In this document: piece after piece, positions 28,100 to 36,278 of the stretch
Numbering within the stretch: the first letter of the stretch is position 1
Layout of the letters: each line of letters opens with the position of its first letter
DNA from: Luteimonas terricola
Lineage (GTDB): Bacteria; Pseudomonadota; Gammaproteobacteria; Xanthomonadales; Xanthomonadaceae
Direction of reading: 5' to 3'
Length of the DNA: 64,000 nt
Assembly: GCF_004352845.1 (NCBI RefSeq)
Contig: NZ_SJRX01000002.1
Location: forward strand, 248,001-312,000
The notes under the pieces: generated by a model
Database searches by the model: none
Told to the model about the DNA's origin: nothing
The model's input: the letters and a program-made list of their open reading frames with translations, nothing else
Made by a program: the position numbers and the translations under genes

Positions 28100-28172
28100 G
28101 GACGGGGGTCCGGTGGTTGGAACAGCCCCCGATTCTAGCCGCTGGCCGGCACCGGTGCGCCGGCCGCCCGCT

Positions 28173-28946
28173 TCAGGCCTTGTAGCCGTCGTGGATCGCG
28201 ACGATGCCCCCCGACAGGTTGCGGTAGCGGCAGCGCGCGAAGCCCGCGGCCTCCATCATCGCCTTGAGCTGCTCCTGCGGCGGATGCTTGCGGATCGACT
28301 CGGCCAGATACCGGTAGCTGCCGGCATCGCTGGCGAACAGCTGCCCCAGGCGCGGCAGCACCTTGAAGGAATGGAAGTCGTAGACCGGCTTGAACCACTC
28401 CGGCACCTCCGAGAACTCCAGCACCCGCGCCTGCCCGCCGACCTTGAGCACGCGCAGCATCTCCGACAGCGCAGCGTCCTTGTCGGTGACGTTGCGCAGG
28501 CCGAAGGCGATGGTGACGAGATCGAAGCTCGCGTCGGGGAAGGGCAGCGACTGCGCGTTGCACTGCACGTAGCTGAAGCCGCGGACGTTGCCGCGGTCGA
28601 CCATGCGGTCGCGGCCCACGCGCAGCATCTCGCCGTTGATGTCGCCAAGCACCAGCTCACCGGTCTCGCCCACGCGCTGGCGCAGCAGCGCGGCCACGTC
28701 GCCCGTGCCTCCGGCGAGGTCGAGCACGCGGTCGCCCCTCGAGACCTGCGCGGTGGCGGTGAAATAGCGCTTCCAGAGCCTGTGGATGCCGAGCGACATC
28801 AGGTCGTTCATCAGGTCGTAATTGCCGGCCACCGACGAGAACACCTCGCCCACCAGCTTCTGCTTCTCGCCCACCGGCACGTCGCGGAAGCCGAAATGGG
28901 TGGTGTCGGCGCGGTGGCCGTCCTGCTTGCCAGCGGGTTCGTTCAT
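28173..28946 (-). CDS. ubiE: ubiquinone/menaquinone biosynthesis C-methyltransferase UbiE
   Basis: SAM-dependent methyltransferase of quinone synthesis, 257 residues, cytoplasmic. Motif I VLDLAGGTGDVAALL, motif II/post-I region GDINGEMLRVGRDRM, motif YVQCNAQSLPFPDASFD and FGLRNVTDKDAAL are all intact. The N-terminal THFGFRDVPVGEKQKLVGEVFSSVAGNYDLMNDLMS is the family signature region. The start at 28946 fits known family N-termini. No ribosome site is seen; a GATAAT hexamer lies exactly seven bases before the ATG, suggesting a leaderless transcript. It is divergent from the cytosine-deaminase-like gene. Confidence 0.95.
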   Translation of the reverse strand: MNEPAGKQDGHRADTTHFGFRDVPVGEKQKLVGEVFSSVAGNYDLMNDLMSLGIHRLWKRYFTATAQVSRGDRVLDLAGGTGDVAALLRQRVGETGELVLGDINGEMLRVGRDRMVDRGNVRGFSYVQCNAQSLPFPDASFDLVTIAFGLRNVTDKDAALSEMLRVLKVGGQARVLEFSEVPEWFKPVYDFHSFKVLPRLGQLFASDAGSYRYLAESIRKHPPQEQLKAMMEAAGFARCRYRNLSGGIVAIHDGYKA

Positions 28947-28953
28947 GGCCGCG

Positions 28954-28959
28954 ATTATC
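28954..28959 (-). promoter_or_regulatory. -10 element (GATAAT) seven bases before ubiE start
   Basis: GATAAT on the minus strand (28959-28954) matches five of six bases of TATAAT and precedes the ubiE ATG by seven bases. No good -35 is seen at 16-18 bases. It belongs to a set of similarly placed boxes in this window (ybeD, hemC, yafY-like). Confidence 0.5.
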
Positions 28960-29052
28960 GCACCGCGGCGGACCCGGCGCCTGTCGCGACCGGCGGACGG
29001 CTGCAGCGGTTCCATGTCAGCATCCCGGTCCGCAACCGCCGCCGGAGCCGCC

Positions 29053-29508
29053 ATGACCGCCACCCCCGACTACCGCGCCCTGCTCGAGACCGCGCTGGAA
29101 GAAGCCCGCCGCGGCCTGGCCGAGGGCGGCATCCCGATCGGCGCCGCGCTGTACCACGCCGACGGCCGTCTGCTCGGCTGCGGCCACAACCGCCGCGTGC
29201 AGGAAGACGACCCCTCGATCCACGGCGAGACCGACGCCTTCCGCAAGGCCGGCCGCCAGCGCAGCTACCGCGACACGATCATGGTCACCACGCTGGCCCC
29301 GTGCTGGTACTGCAGCGGGCTGGTGCGGCAGTTCAACATCGGCACGGTGGTGGTCGGCGAGGCGGTGAACTTCGCGGGCGGGGTGGACTGGCTGCGGGAG
29401 GCAGGCACGCAGGTGGTGGTGCTGGATGACGAGCGCTGCATCACCATGATGCGGGAGTGGATCGCGGCGAATCCGGGGCTCTGGAACGAGGATATCGGAG
29501 AAGACTGA
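29053..29508 (+). CDS. nucleoside/cytosine deaminase (yeast Fcy1-like)
   Basis: Zinc-dependent deaminase, 151 residues, cytoplasmic. Active-site motif HGETD (His57, Glu59) followed by the zinc cysteines in TTLAPCWYCSG (Cys84, Cys87). HGE in place of HAE, the short length (yeast Fcy1 has 158 residues) and the C-terminal WIAANPGLWNEDIGED resemble fungal-type cytosine deaminase more than the bacterial amidohydrolase CodA or TadA. Likely role: pyrimidine salvage, cytosine to uracil. It is divergent from ubiE and converges on the XRE regulator with 16 bases between stops. It could also act on related bases; the substrate is inferred. Confidence 0.85.
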   Translation: MTATPDYRALLETALEEARRGLAEGGIPIGAALYHADGRLLGCGHNRRVQEDDPSIHGETDAFRKAGRQRSYRDTIMVTTLAPCWYCSGLVRQFNIGTVVVGEAVNFAGGVDWLREAGTQVVVLDDERCITMMREWIAANPGLWNEDIGED

Positions 29509-29524
29509 CTGCCGATCTCGCCAC

Positions 29525-29938
29525 TCAGTCGTTGGCAGTCGCCCTGCGGCGCCCCGGTCGCTCCCTGGTGGATCCGAGCAGGCGGATAAGGCCTAGCAGG
29601 ACTTCCCGCTCCTGATCACCCAGCAGGGCCAAGCCATCGAGGATCGACTGCTCCTCGCGCTTGCCGCCGTAACTTGCGCGGGTTTCGGCCGTACGGGGCA
29701 CTCCAAAGGCCAGCTCGCCCGGGTCCATGCCCAACATGCGCGCGATTCCTTCGAACTGCTCCAGCTTCGGTATGTATTTGGCGTTGCGCCAGTTGGACAC
29801 CGTCTGGCTGGTCGTGGCCACGCCCTGCCGTGCCAGCAGCTTCACGACCTCCTCGCCGCTGAGTTCGTCTTTCCCGGCCTTCTGCAGCGCGCTGTTGAAG
29901 CGCTTCGCAAAAGCCGTTCGCCGGTGCTTGATGTCCAT
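29525..29938 (-). CDS. XRE-type HTH regulator, likely controller of the adjacent type III R-M locus
   Basis: DNA-binding protein of 137 residues. A lambda-repressor-like helix-turn-helix lies about residues 24-75 (GEEVVKLLARQGVATTSQTVSNWRN with the recognition helix at TSQTVSNWRNAKYIP). A C-terminal helical and basic tail ends in RERPGRRRATAND. It is longer than classical restriction controller (C) proteins, which have about 80 residues. It is divergently transcribed from mod, with 99 bases between starts that contain paired GAAAG/CTTTC elements; this placement suggests that it represses itself and mod. The ATG at 29938 has no clear ribosome site. Function is inferred from position. Confidence 0.8.
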   Translation of the reverse strand: MDIKHRRTAFAKRFNSALQKAGKDELSGEEVVKLLARQGVATTSQTVSNWRNAKYIPKLEQFEGIARMLGMDPGELAFGVPRTAETRASYGGKREEQSILDGLALLGDQEREVLLGLIRLLGSTRERPGRRRATAND

Positions 29939-29971
29939 ACCGTGACGGTAAGGACCCGCGGGCCTCGATCC

Positions 29972-30002
29972 TGAAAGCTTCACTTTCTTATATTTGAAAG
30001 CT
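29972..30002. promoter_or_regulatory. candidate operator between XRE regulator and mod
   Basis: TGAAAGCT occurs twice in direct orientation (29972-29979 and 29995-30002), 23 bases apart, and between them lies the inverse CTTTC (29983-29987). The elements therefore form overlapping dyads GAAAG-N5-CTTTC and CTTTC-N8-GAAAG around an AT-rich TTATAT (29988-29993). This is the most AT-rich point of the divergent gap and the natural binding place for the regulator. Confidence 0.5.
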
Positions 30003-30037
30003 AGGCTTGATGCTGCTGATTGCCGCACAGAGCCGCC

Positions 30038-31987
30038 ATGCCCAAGTCCCTGCTGGAAGAGTTGCCCGCGATCGTCAAGGAGGGGCGACAGCAAGCCGAA
30101 CGCATCCTTGAAGGACTCGAAAGCAGGCACCGGGTGCGGCTGCAGACCCGGGAATGGGTGCTGCCGTCCAAGGACGTAGCTGCGGCAGACTGGATCGCGC
30201 AGGCGCAGCGCGCGGCCAAGCTGGGCCACGGCGCCAGCGACGGCTGGACCAATCGCCTGATTTACGGCGACAACCTACTGGGGATGGCCGCCCTGCTGGC
30301 CGGAGACGAGGACACGCCTAGCCTTCGCGGCAAAGTCGATCTGATCTACATCGATCCGCCCTTTGACTCCAAGGCCGATTACCGGACCAAGGTCAGCCTG
30401 CCTGGAATGGAGTTGCAGCAGCGGCCGACCGTGATCGAACAGTTCGCATATTCCGACACCTGGTCGAACGGCACAGCATCGTATCTAGCGATGATCACGC
30501 CTCGCCTGATACTGATGCGCGAATTGCTCGCCAACACAGGATCGATCTACGTGCATCTGGACTGGCATGTCGGGCACTACGTCAAAGCAGCGTTGGATGA
30601 AATCTTTGGAAGAGATCTGCTTCGAAGAGAGATTGTCTGGGATCGCGGAAACCCTTCGGGTGGCAAAGCAGGCGCGCAGAACTGGATCCATTCCCACGAC
30701 ACCATTCTCTATTACACAAAATCTGGCGAAAAATACTTCGACAAACAGTATGAGCCGTATTCGGATGAATACATCCAAGAGCGGTTCAAGCACGATGATA
30801 ACGATGGCAATGGTCGTTACAGGTTGCAAGGCGTCGGCAAGGACATTCGAAAGCAATACCTCAAGGACTCGAAAGGGAGAGCCCATACATCTGTTTGGCC
30901 GGTTCCCGACATCAATGTTATGGCCAAGGAGCGGGTCGATTACGCCACCCAGAAGCCCGAAGCGCTGCTTGAGCGTTTGATTATCGCGTCCTGTCCTCCC
31001 GGTGGCATCGTCGCCGACTTCAACGGCGGTTCGGGCACCACGGCCGCGGTAGCAGAGCGGTTGGGCCGCCGCTGGATCAGCAGCGACATCGGCAAGCCCG
31101 CCTGCATGATCATGCGCAAGCGCCTGATCGACCAGGGCGCGAGGCCGTTCCTCTACCAGGCCATCGGCGACTACCACGTCGAAGCGGCGAAGAGCCATTT
31201 CGGTCGCAGCAACTACCGCGTCGGCGACCTGTCCGCCATCGTGATGTCGCTGTATGGCGCGCTGCCCCTGCCGGCGGAGGACAATCCGCTGCGCAACCTC
31301 GGCAGCATCGCCTTCGGCGGCAAGAAGACGCTGGTGCTTGTCGACTCGCCCGGCAAGCTCACCGGCGACGCCACGCTGAAGAAGGCCATCGCACAGCGCG
31401 ACAACCTGTTGGGCGGCTGGGACCGCGTGGTGGTGCTGGGCTGGAACTTCGACCCCGGCATCGGCCAGAGCATCGCCGCGCTCAACGACGACCGGCTCGA
31501 GGTGCTGGTGATCCCGCCCGACCTGCTCGACCGCCTGCGCAAGAAGGGCGGCATCGAGAAGCTGCGCGGACAGGTGCGCTTCGCCAGCCTGCAGTACGTC
31601 ACCCTCAAGTCCGCGATTCGCGAAGCGGTGGCCGACGGCAACGAGCGCATCGAAGTCGTACTGGACAACTACGTCCTGCTTTCGCCCGAGGCGATCAACC
31701 TGGACGAGGACAATCGCAGGAAGCTTTTGAAGGTGATGAACGCCGAGCCGCTGGCGATGATCGAGTACTGGGCGGTGGATCCGGATTATGACGGCCAGGT
31801 GTTCCGCTCGGTCTGGCAGGACTATCGCGGCAATACCGCGAACGATGACGACGCCCTGCGGGTGGTCGATCGCGCCGGCTTCACCGTGCCGCGCAAGTCC
31901 GGCGAGCGTCGCATCTGCGTCCGCGTGGTGGACGTGTTCGGGTTCGAGGCCGAGGTGGTCAGGAGCGTCGCGGAGCCGAAGTCGTGA
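30038..31987 (+). CDS. mod: type III restriction-modification methyltransferase (Mod)
   Basis: Beta-class DNA methyltransferase, 649 residues, which methylates adenine or cytosine N-groups in the target site and gives the Res subunit its specificity. Motif IV DPPFDSK (residues 106-112) precedes motif I FNGGSGTT (about 328-335), the beta-class order. The region between them (about 150-305) is where type III enzymes carry the target recognition domain. Here that stretch is strikingly poorer in GC than both ends. The C-terminal 300 residues form a further domain of unknown detail ([32 protein letters not shown]). Start ATG 30038; a TTG at 30020 is an alternative. Confidence 0.9.
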   Translation: MPKSLLEELPAIVKEGRQQAERILEGLESRHRVRLQTREWVLPSKDVAAADWIAQAQRAAKLGHGASDGWTNRLIYGDNLLGMAALLAGDEDTPSLRGKVDLIYIDPPFDSKADYRTKVSLPGMELQQRPTVIEQFAYSDTWSNGTASYLAMITPRLILMRELLANTGSIYVHLDWHVGHYVKAALDEIFGRDLLRREIVWDRGNPSGGKAGAQNWIHSHDTILYYTKSGEKYFDKQYEPYSDEYIQERFKHDDNDGNGRYRLQGVGKDIRKQYLKDSKGRAHTSVWPVPDINVMAKERVDYATQKPEALLERLIIASCPPGGIVADFNGGSGTTAAVAERLGRRWISSDIGKPACMIMRKRLIDQGARPFLYQAIGDYHVEAAKSHFGRSNYRVGDLSAIVMSLYGALPLPAEDNPLRNLGSIAFGGKKTLVLVDSPGKLTGDATLKKAIAQRDNLLGGWDRVVVLGWNFDPGIGQSIAALNDDRLEVLVIPPDLLDRLRKKGGIEKLRGQVRFASLQYVTLKSAIREAVADGNERIEVVLDNYVLLSPEAINLDEDNRRKLLKVMNAEPLAMIEYWAVDPDYDGQVFRSVWQDYRGNTANDDDALRVVDRAGFTVPRKSGERRICVRVVDVFGFEAEVVRSVAEPKS

Positions 31988-32001
31988 ACGTGGCGGCTCC
32001 G

Positions 32002-32307
32002 TCAGGCGGCCAGCGGCCTCACCTTGTCCAGGCTGTCGCCAAGCGCGCGCTCGGCGATCTTCAGGTCGTAGGCGTTCTGCAAATTGATCCAATACTGCGC
32101 GCTCTGTCCGAAGGCACGGCCAAAGCGCAGGGCGAGATCCGCCGTGACCGGACGCGTGCCGCGAACCACGTGCGAAACACGCATGGGCGAGACGCCGATG
32201 GCCTGGGCAAATGCGGCCTGGCTGATATCAAGCTCATCGAGGAGCTCACGCACGTAATAGCCGGGGTGAATCGGCGGCAAGCCATTGACAGTTGCGGGAA
32301 TGCTCAT
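32002..32307 (-). CDS. higA: HigA-family antitoxin
   Basis: Helix-turn-helix antitoxin and autorepressor, 101 residues. The N-terminal HPGYYVRELLDELDISQAAFAQ and GVSPMRVSHVVRGTRPVTADLALR are diagnostic for the HigA/VapI family (XRE fold). Followed by FGQSAQYWINLQNAYDLKIAE, the usual HigA C-terminal helix. It lies 12 bases downstream of higB on the minus strand, the toxin-first order typical of higBA. The pair occupies the gap between mod and res on the opposite strand; the higA stop faces the mod stop with 14 bases between. Confidence 0.93.
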   Translation of the reverse strand: MSIPATVNGLPPIHPGYYVRELLDELDISQAAFAQAIGVSPMRVSHVVRGTRPVTADLALRFGRAFGQSAQYWINLQNAYDLKIAERALGDSLDKVRPLAA

Positions 32308-32319
32308 GGTTGCGGCACC

Positions 32320-32601
32320 TCAGTGGTAATCGACAATTTCGACATCAAAAGCGTCCCCGCCCTCGAACCGGAAGCAAAGACGCCACTTCCGGTTGATGCG
32401 GATGCTCCACTGCCCGGCACGATCCCCTTTCAACGCTTCCAGGCGATTGGACAGAGGAGATCGCAGGTCCTCGACGGCGGAAATCGAATGCAGTCGGTTG
32501 ACCTGCGCCAAAGCGCGGAACCTGACATCGGGCGGGAGGCGCTTGCTTGCCTGCGTGGCGAACAGCCGCTCGGTTTCCTTGTCGGCGAAGCTCCTTATCA
32601 C
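32320..32601 (-). CDS. higB: HigB/RelE-type mRNA endonuclease toxin
   Basis: Ribosome-dependent mRNA interferase, 93 residues. The family signature IRSFADKETERLF at the N-terminus and the C-terminal WSIRINRKWRLCFRF with VEIVDYH carry the basic catalytic and RNA-binding residues. The start is GTG at 32601, supported by an AGGAG ribosome site about nine bases upstream and the conserved MIRSF beginning. It is followed by higA, which would neutralise it. A near-consensus promoter lies 37-65 bases upstream, inside the intergenic region shared with res. Confidence 0.93.
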   Translation of the reverse strand: MIRSFADKETERLFATQASKRLPPDVRFRALAQVNRLHSISAVEDLRSPLSNRLEALKGDRAGQWSIRINRKWRLCFRFEGGDAFDVEIVDYH

Positions 32602-32637
32602 CGCCTTGCTCCTGTCGTCCTGACAAACGCAGAACCC

Positions 32638-32666
32638 ATCATAAACACGCCGTTTACGCCCTGCAA
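32638..32666 (-). promoter_or_regulatory. sigma-70-like promoter for higBA
   Basis: TTGCAG (32666-32661 on the minus strand), a 17-base spacer and TATGAT (32643-32638). The -10 matches five of six consensus bases and the spacing is ideal. It lies in the 83-base region between higB and the res start, so HigA binding here could also affect res. Confidence 0.65.
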
Positions 32667-32684
32667 CTCTCCCGGGGGCGACTC

Positions 32685-35660
32685 TTGAACGCCACGGCGT
32701 CCGATCCGCTGATCCTCGCCAAGGCCCTGACCCGGCGCACGGAGCAGCTTTGTATCGGTCTGGAATCCGGCGCCGCCGACCTGTACGACCTGGTCACGCC
32801 GACCACGGCCGAGCTGCTGCACTGGTGGTTCGGCGAAGACGCCTGCCAGACGCGTGCCTTCAACTTCCATCTCGGCCAGCGGCAGGCGATCCTCAACACC
32901 ATCGTGGCGCACGAAGTGCTGGGCACGCTCGACCTGAAGCACCTGTACGAGCAGGTCTGCGCCGAGGCGCTGCTCGTCGGCGACCGGCTGGCCGAGCTCT
33001 CCCTGCCAAAGCACGCGCACCCCAAGTACTGCCTGAAGATGGCCACCGGCACCGGCAAGACCTGGGTGCTGCAGGCGCTGCTGGTCTGGCAGATGTTGAA
33101 CAGGACCGCCGCGCTGGACGAGGGCATCGACGACCCGCGCTTCACCCGGCGTTTCCTGATCGTGGCGCCCGGCCTGATCGTGTACGAACGCCTGCTGGAC
33201 GCCTTCATCGGCAAGGAGCGCGAGACCGGCGGCCGCGACTTCTCCACGTCCGACACCGAGCGCTACGGCGAACTGTTCGTTCCGCCGGCGTACCGCGAGC
33301 GGGTGCGCCAGTTCGTGCAGGGCAACTTCTGCATGAAGCAGGACATCGGCCTGAAGGCCACGGGCAACGGCATGGTCGCCGTCACCAACTGGCATCTGCT
33401 GCAGGAAGTCGGCGACGAGCTGGCCGCCGCGGAGGCCGAGGAAGAGGACGAAGAACTGGTCGCGGCCGGCATCGTTCCCGAACCGCACGACGTGGTGCGG
33501 CAGGTGCTGCCCGTGGTGCCGGGGCGGGCCACGGGCAACAGTCTGGAGGTGCTGGACAACCGTTGGGCCCGCGGACGCGTGATCGCGTTCCTGCAGGCGC
33601 TGCCGGACCTGATGGTCTTCAACGACGAAGCGCACCATATCCATGATCTCAAGAAGGCAGGCGAAGCCGACGAGGTGGAGTGGCAGAAGAGCCTGTCCCG
33701 CATTGCCGAGGGCAAGGGGCGCCGCTTCGTGCAGATGGATTTCTCGGCCACGCCTTACAACGAGCGCTCGGGACGCGGGCGCAACGCCGCCAGCACCCGC
33801 GTCTGGTTTCCGCACATCGTGGTGGATTTCGACCTCAAGGCGGCGATGCGCGCCGGCCTGGTGAAGTCACTGGTACTCGACAAGCGCCGCGAGGTCGGCG
33901 CGATGCCGCTCGATGCGCTGGACTTCAAGGCCGAGCGCGATGACGACGGCACACTGCGCCTGTCGGAGGGCCAGCGGGTCATGCTGCGCGCCGGCCTGCA
34001 GAAGCTGAAGCGGCTGGAGCAGGATTTCGCGACCATCGATCCCGCGCGGCATCCCAAGATGCTGGTTGTTTGCGAGGACACGACCGTCAGCCCGCTCGTG
34101 TCGCGGTTCCTGGTGGATGAGGGGCTGCACGAAGAAGACGTGCTCACCGTCGATTCTGGAAAGAAGGCCGAGCTGGGCGAGAAGGACTGGGCGCCGCTGC
34201 GCCAGCGCCTGTTCGACGTCGACCACCATGCGCAGCCGCGGGTGATCGTCAGCGTGCTGATGCTGCGCGAGGGTTTCGACGTCAACAACATCTGCGTGAT
34301 CGTGCCGCTGCGCGCCAGCGGTGCGCAGATCCTGCTCGAGCAGACGATCGGCCGCGGCCTGCGCCTGATGTGGCGCGACGCCGAGTTCGACGACATCAAG
34401 CGCGAGAACCGCGAGCGGATCAACCGCGGCGAGGAGCCGGCCAGCCTGATCGACATCCTCTCCATCGTCGAGCACCCGCGCTTCGAGCAGTTCTATGATG
34501 ACCTGATGCGCGACGGCCTGGTCGGCACCACCGGCGACGGCGACGACGGCGATTCGACCATCGGCGATCTCGTGACGGCGGAGCTGCGCGAAGGTTTCGA
34601 AGCCTGGGACTTCGCGATCCCCTTCATCCTGCGCGAAGCCGACGACGCCCTCGAGCACTTGCCGATCGACATCGGCGAGCTGCAGCCGTTCACGCAGATG
34701 CCGCGCGCCGCCCTCTCCATGCTGCTGGGCAAGGGCGACACTTTCGTCTCGCAGGACCTGCAGAGCAGCACCCTGTTCGGCGACTACCGCGTCGAGGGCA
34801 GCGTGATGAACGTCAGCGGGTACAACGAGTACCTGTCGCGCCTGACCCGCCGGGTCGGCCAGGCGCTGAGCAATCCCCTGCCCCGTGGTAACCGGATCGC
34901 CGAGCACCTGGCAACACCCTATATGCAGGTCGAAAGCGCCGTATTGGCGCAGGCGCTGGACGACTACGTCCGCGACCGTCTGTTCCAGGAAAGCTTCGAG
35001 CCCTTCGAGGACGAAAACTGGCGACTTCTGCTGCTGCAGCCGGTGATCGATCACATCGTCAAGGTCTTCGGACTGGCGCTGGTCAGGTCGGAAGAACACA
35101 GCACCATCGGCGAGACAGAAGTACGGCACCGTCGCCTGTCGGAAGTCGACAGGATCACGGTGCGCGAGACCACCTCGATGGAGGTGGCCAAGTGCATTTA
35201 TCCACGCCAGGGCTGGCCCGCCCGCAGCGGCGGGCTGGAGCGCGCGTTCATCGAATGGTGCCAGGAGGACGCCAGCGTCGAGGCCTTCTGCAAGCTGAGC
35301 GAGAACCGGCACGACTTCGCCCGCCTGCGCTACGTGCGCGAGGATGGCCTGCCGGCGTTCTACTTTCCTGATTTCATGGTGCGCACTGTAGATGCCATCT
35401 ACATGGTCGAAACCAAGGCGCAGCAGCAGACCAGCCATCCCAACGTGCAGCGCAAGCGCAAGGCGGCGGCCACCTGGTGCGGGCGGATCAACGAGCTGTC
35501 GCCATACGACCGTGATGGCCGCGAATGGCATTACGCACTGGTGGGTGAAAGCCTGTTCGAGGACTGGCGCGGCAAGCATGCGCGCATGGCCGATCTTCTG
35601 GCGTTCTGTCGGATCCGCAGTGTGGCCGGCCGAGCCGACCAGGGCTCACTGGCGATCTGA
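32685..35660 (+). CDS. res: type III restriction endonuclease subunit (Res), TTG start
   Basis: ATP-dependent helicase-nuclease partner of Mod, 991 residues, the usual Res length. Superfamily 2 motifs: Walker A KMATGTGKTW (residues about 120-126), DEAH box in NDEAHHIHD (about 312), motif III MDFSATPY, motif VI QTIGRGLRL. The C-terminal nuclease shows the PD-(D/E)xK pattern: PDFMV at about 895 and ETK at 909-911. There is no ATG before the conserved region; TTG 32685 is preceded by GGGGG at a good distance. It is separated from mod by the antisense higBA pair, so it probably has its own promoter or relies on read-through. Confidence 0.92.
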   Translation: MNATASDPLILAKALTRRTEQLCIGLESGAADLYDLVTPTTAELLHWWFGEDACQTRAFNFHLGQRQAILNTIVAHEVLGTLDLKHLYEQVCAEALLVGDRLAELSLPKHAHPKYCLKMATGTGKTWVLQALLVWQMLNRTAALDEGIDDPRFTRRFLIVAPGLIVYERLLDAFIGKERETGGRDFSTSDTERYGELFVPPAYRERVRQFVQGNFCMKQDIGLKATGNGMVAVTNWHLLQEVGDELAAAEAEEEDEELVAAGIVPEPHDVVRQVLPVVPGRATGNSLEVLDNRWARGRVIAFLQALPDLMVFNDEAHHIHDLKKAGEADEVEWQKSLSRIAEGKGRRFVQMDFSATPYNERSGRGRNAASTRVWFPHIVVDFDLKAAMRAGLVKSLVLDKRREVGAMPLDALDFKAERDDDGTLRLSEGQRVMLRAGLQKLKRLEQDFATIDPARHPKMLVVCEDTTVSPLVSRFLVDEGLHEEDVLTVDSGKKAELGEKDWAPLRQRLFDVDHHAQPRVIVSVLMLREGFDVNNICVIVPLRASGAQILLEQTIGRGLRLMWRDAEFDDIKRENRERINRGEEPASLIDILSIVEHPRFEQFYDDLMRDGLVGTTGDGDDGDSTIGDLVTAELREGFEAWDFAIPFILREADDALEHLPIDIGELQPFTQMPRAALSMLLGKGDTFVSQDLQSSTLFGDYRVEGSVMNVSGYNEYLSRLTRRVGQALSNPLPRGNRIAEHLATPYMQVESAVLAQALDDYVRDRLFQESFEPFEDENWRLLLLQPVIDHIVKVFGLALVRSEEHSTIGETEVRHRRLSEVDRITVRETTSMEVAKCIYPRQGWPARSGGLERAFIEWCQEDASVEAFCKLSENRHDFARLRYVREDGLPAFYFPDFMVRTVDAIYMVETKAQQQTSHPNVQRKRKAAATWCGRINELSPYDRDGREWHYALVGESLFEDWRGKHARMADLLAFCRIRSVAGRADQGSLAI

Positions 35661-35684
35661 CGCACGCCGCGCGGCGTGCGTCAG
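35657..35684. terminator. perfect 28-bp palindrome containing both convergent stop codons
   Basis: CTGACGCACGCCGC (35657-35670) is followed directly by its exact reverse complement (35671-35684). The res stop TGA (35658-35660) and, on the other strand, the stop of the next gene (35683-35681) both lie inside the arms. There is no T-run. In RNA it gives a very stable hairpin from either direction, so it is probably a bidirectional 3' end or mRNA-protecting structure at the edge of the R-M island. Confidence 0.75.
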
Positions 35685-36112
35685 CGCGCCTCGATCGTGA
35701 ACGCCCCGAAGGCCACGCCCAGGTCGAAGCCCTCCCCGGTGCCGGCCAGGGCCAGCGACACTTCGCCCTTGGTCATCGCCTGCGCCTTGCTGGACTTCAC
35801 CACGCCGGCGTGGGCCTCGGCGGCGACGTAGGTGCCCAGCACCTCGTTGATGCTGCGGACGCCGGAGAACTCGCCGCGGCCGCCGCGGATCTCGGACTTG
35901 CCCACGCTCAAGCCGCCGCCCTTGGCGTCGATGCGCACCGCCATGGCCTGCCCGTTGTCGCAGCTCACACGGCCGGTGCCCGACGCGGTCTTGTAGAAGA
36001 CCGACCAGCCGGCCATGTCGAAGTCGAGGCGGCAGGACACGTCGCGGGCGGATGCCGGCGCCGCGGCCAGCAGGAACAACGCGGCGGCGGCGAGCAAGGG
36101 AAACCTGTTCAT
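35681..36112 (-). CDS. small secreted protein of unknown function
   Basis: Exported protein of 143 residues. Signal peptide residues 1-22 (FPLLAAAALFLLAAAPASA then RD). The mature part has two cysteines (CRLDF and SCDNGQAM) that could pair, and a predicted all-beta pattern with alternating Gly-rich turns (VRIDAKGGGLSVGKSEIRGG, EVSLALAGTGEGFDLGVAFGAFTIEAR). No recognised domain. GGAAGG lies about seven bases before the ATG, and a CTGGCA-17-TATCCT pair upstream could be its promoter. Its stop codon is within the palindrome shared with res. Confidence 0.78.
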   Translation of the reverse strand: MNRFPLLAAAALFLLAAAPASARDVSCRLDFDMAGWSVFYKTASGTGRVSCDNGQAMAVRIDAKGGGLSVGKSEIRGGRGEFSGVRSINEVLGTYVAAEAHAGVVKSSKAQAMTKGEVSLALAGTGEGFDLGVAFGAFTIEAR

Positions 36113-36224
36113 CAGGGCACCTTCCGGGGGCTGCTTGTCGGACGACAGGATAGCCCCCTGATCCCTGCATGCCAGCCGGGCCGTTGGCCGTCGTTCACAT
36201 GCCCTGAAGCGCTTCACCGGAGAC

Positions 36225-36254
36225 AAAAAAGGGGCCTGCCGACTGGCAGGCCCC
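36225..36254 (-). terminator. rho-independent terminator after the S8 protease gene
   Basis: A 10-bp perfect stem (GGGGCCTGCC, 36231-36240, with GGCAGGCCCC, 36245-36254, loop GACT) is followed on the minus strand by a run of six T (36230-36225). It lies 25 bases beyond the subtilase stop codon. It is the only textbook intrinsic terminator in the window. Confidence 0.9.
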
Positions 36255-36278
36255 TCCAGTTCACGACGCAGACAGGCG

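Noticed and set aside
25550-28138. 862-codon plus-strand open frame opposite the lipoprotein and M1 peptidase genes
   Set aside because: Spans two genuine genes on the other strand and has no recognisable domain.
33867-35579. 570-codon minus-strand open frame inside res
   Set aside because: Res carries helicase and nuclease motifs throughout; the antisense frame has none.
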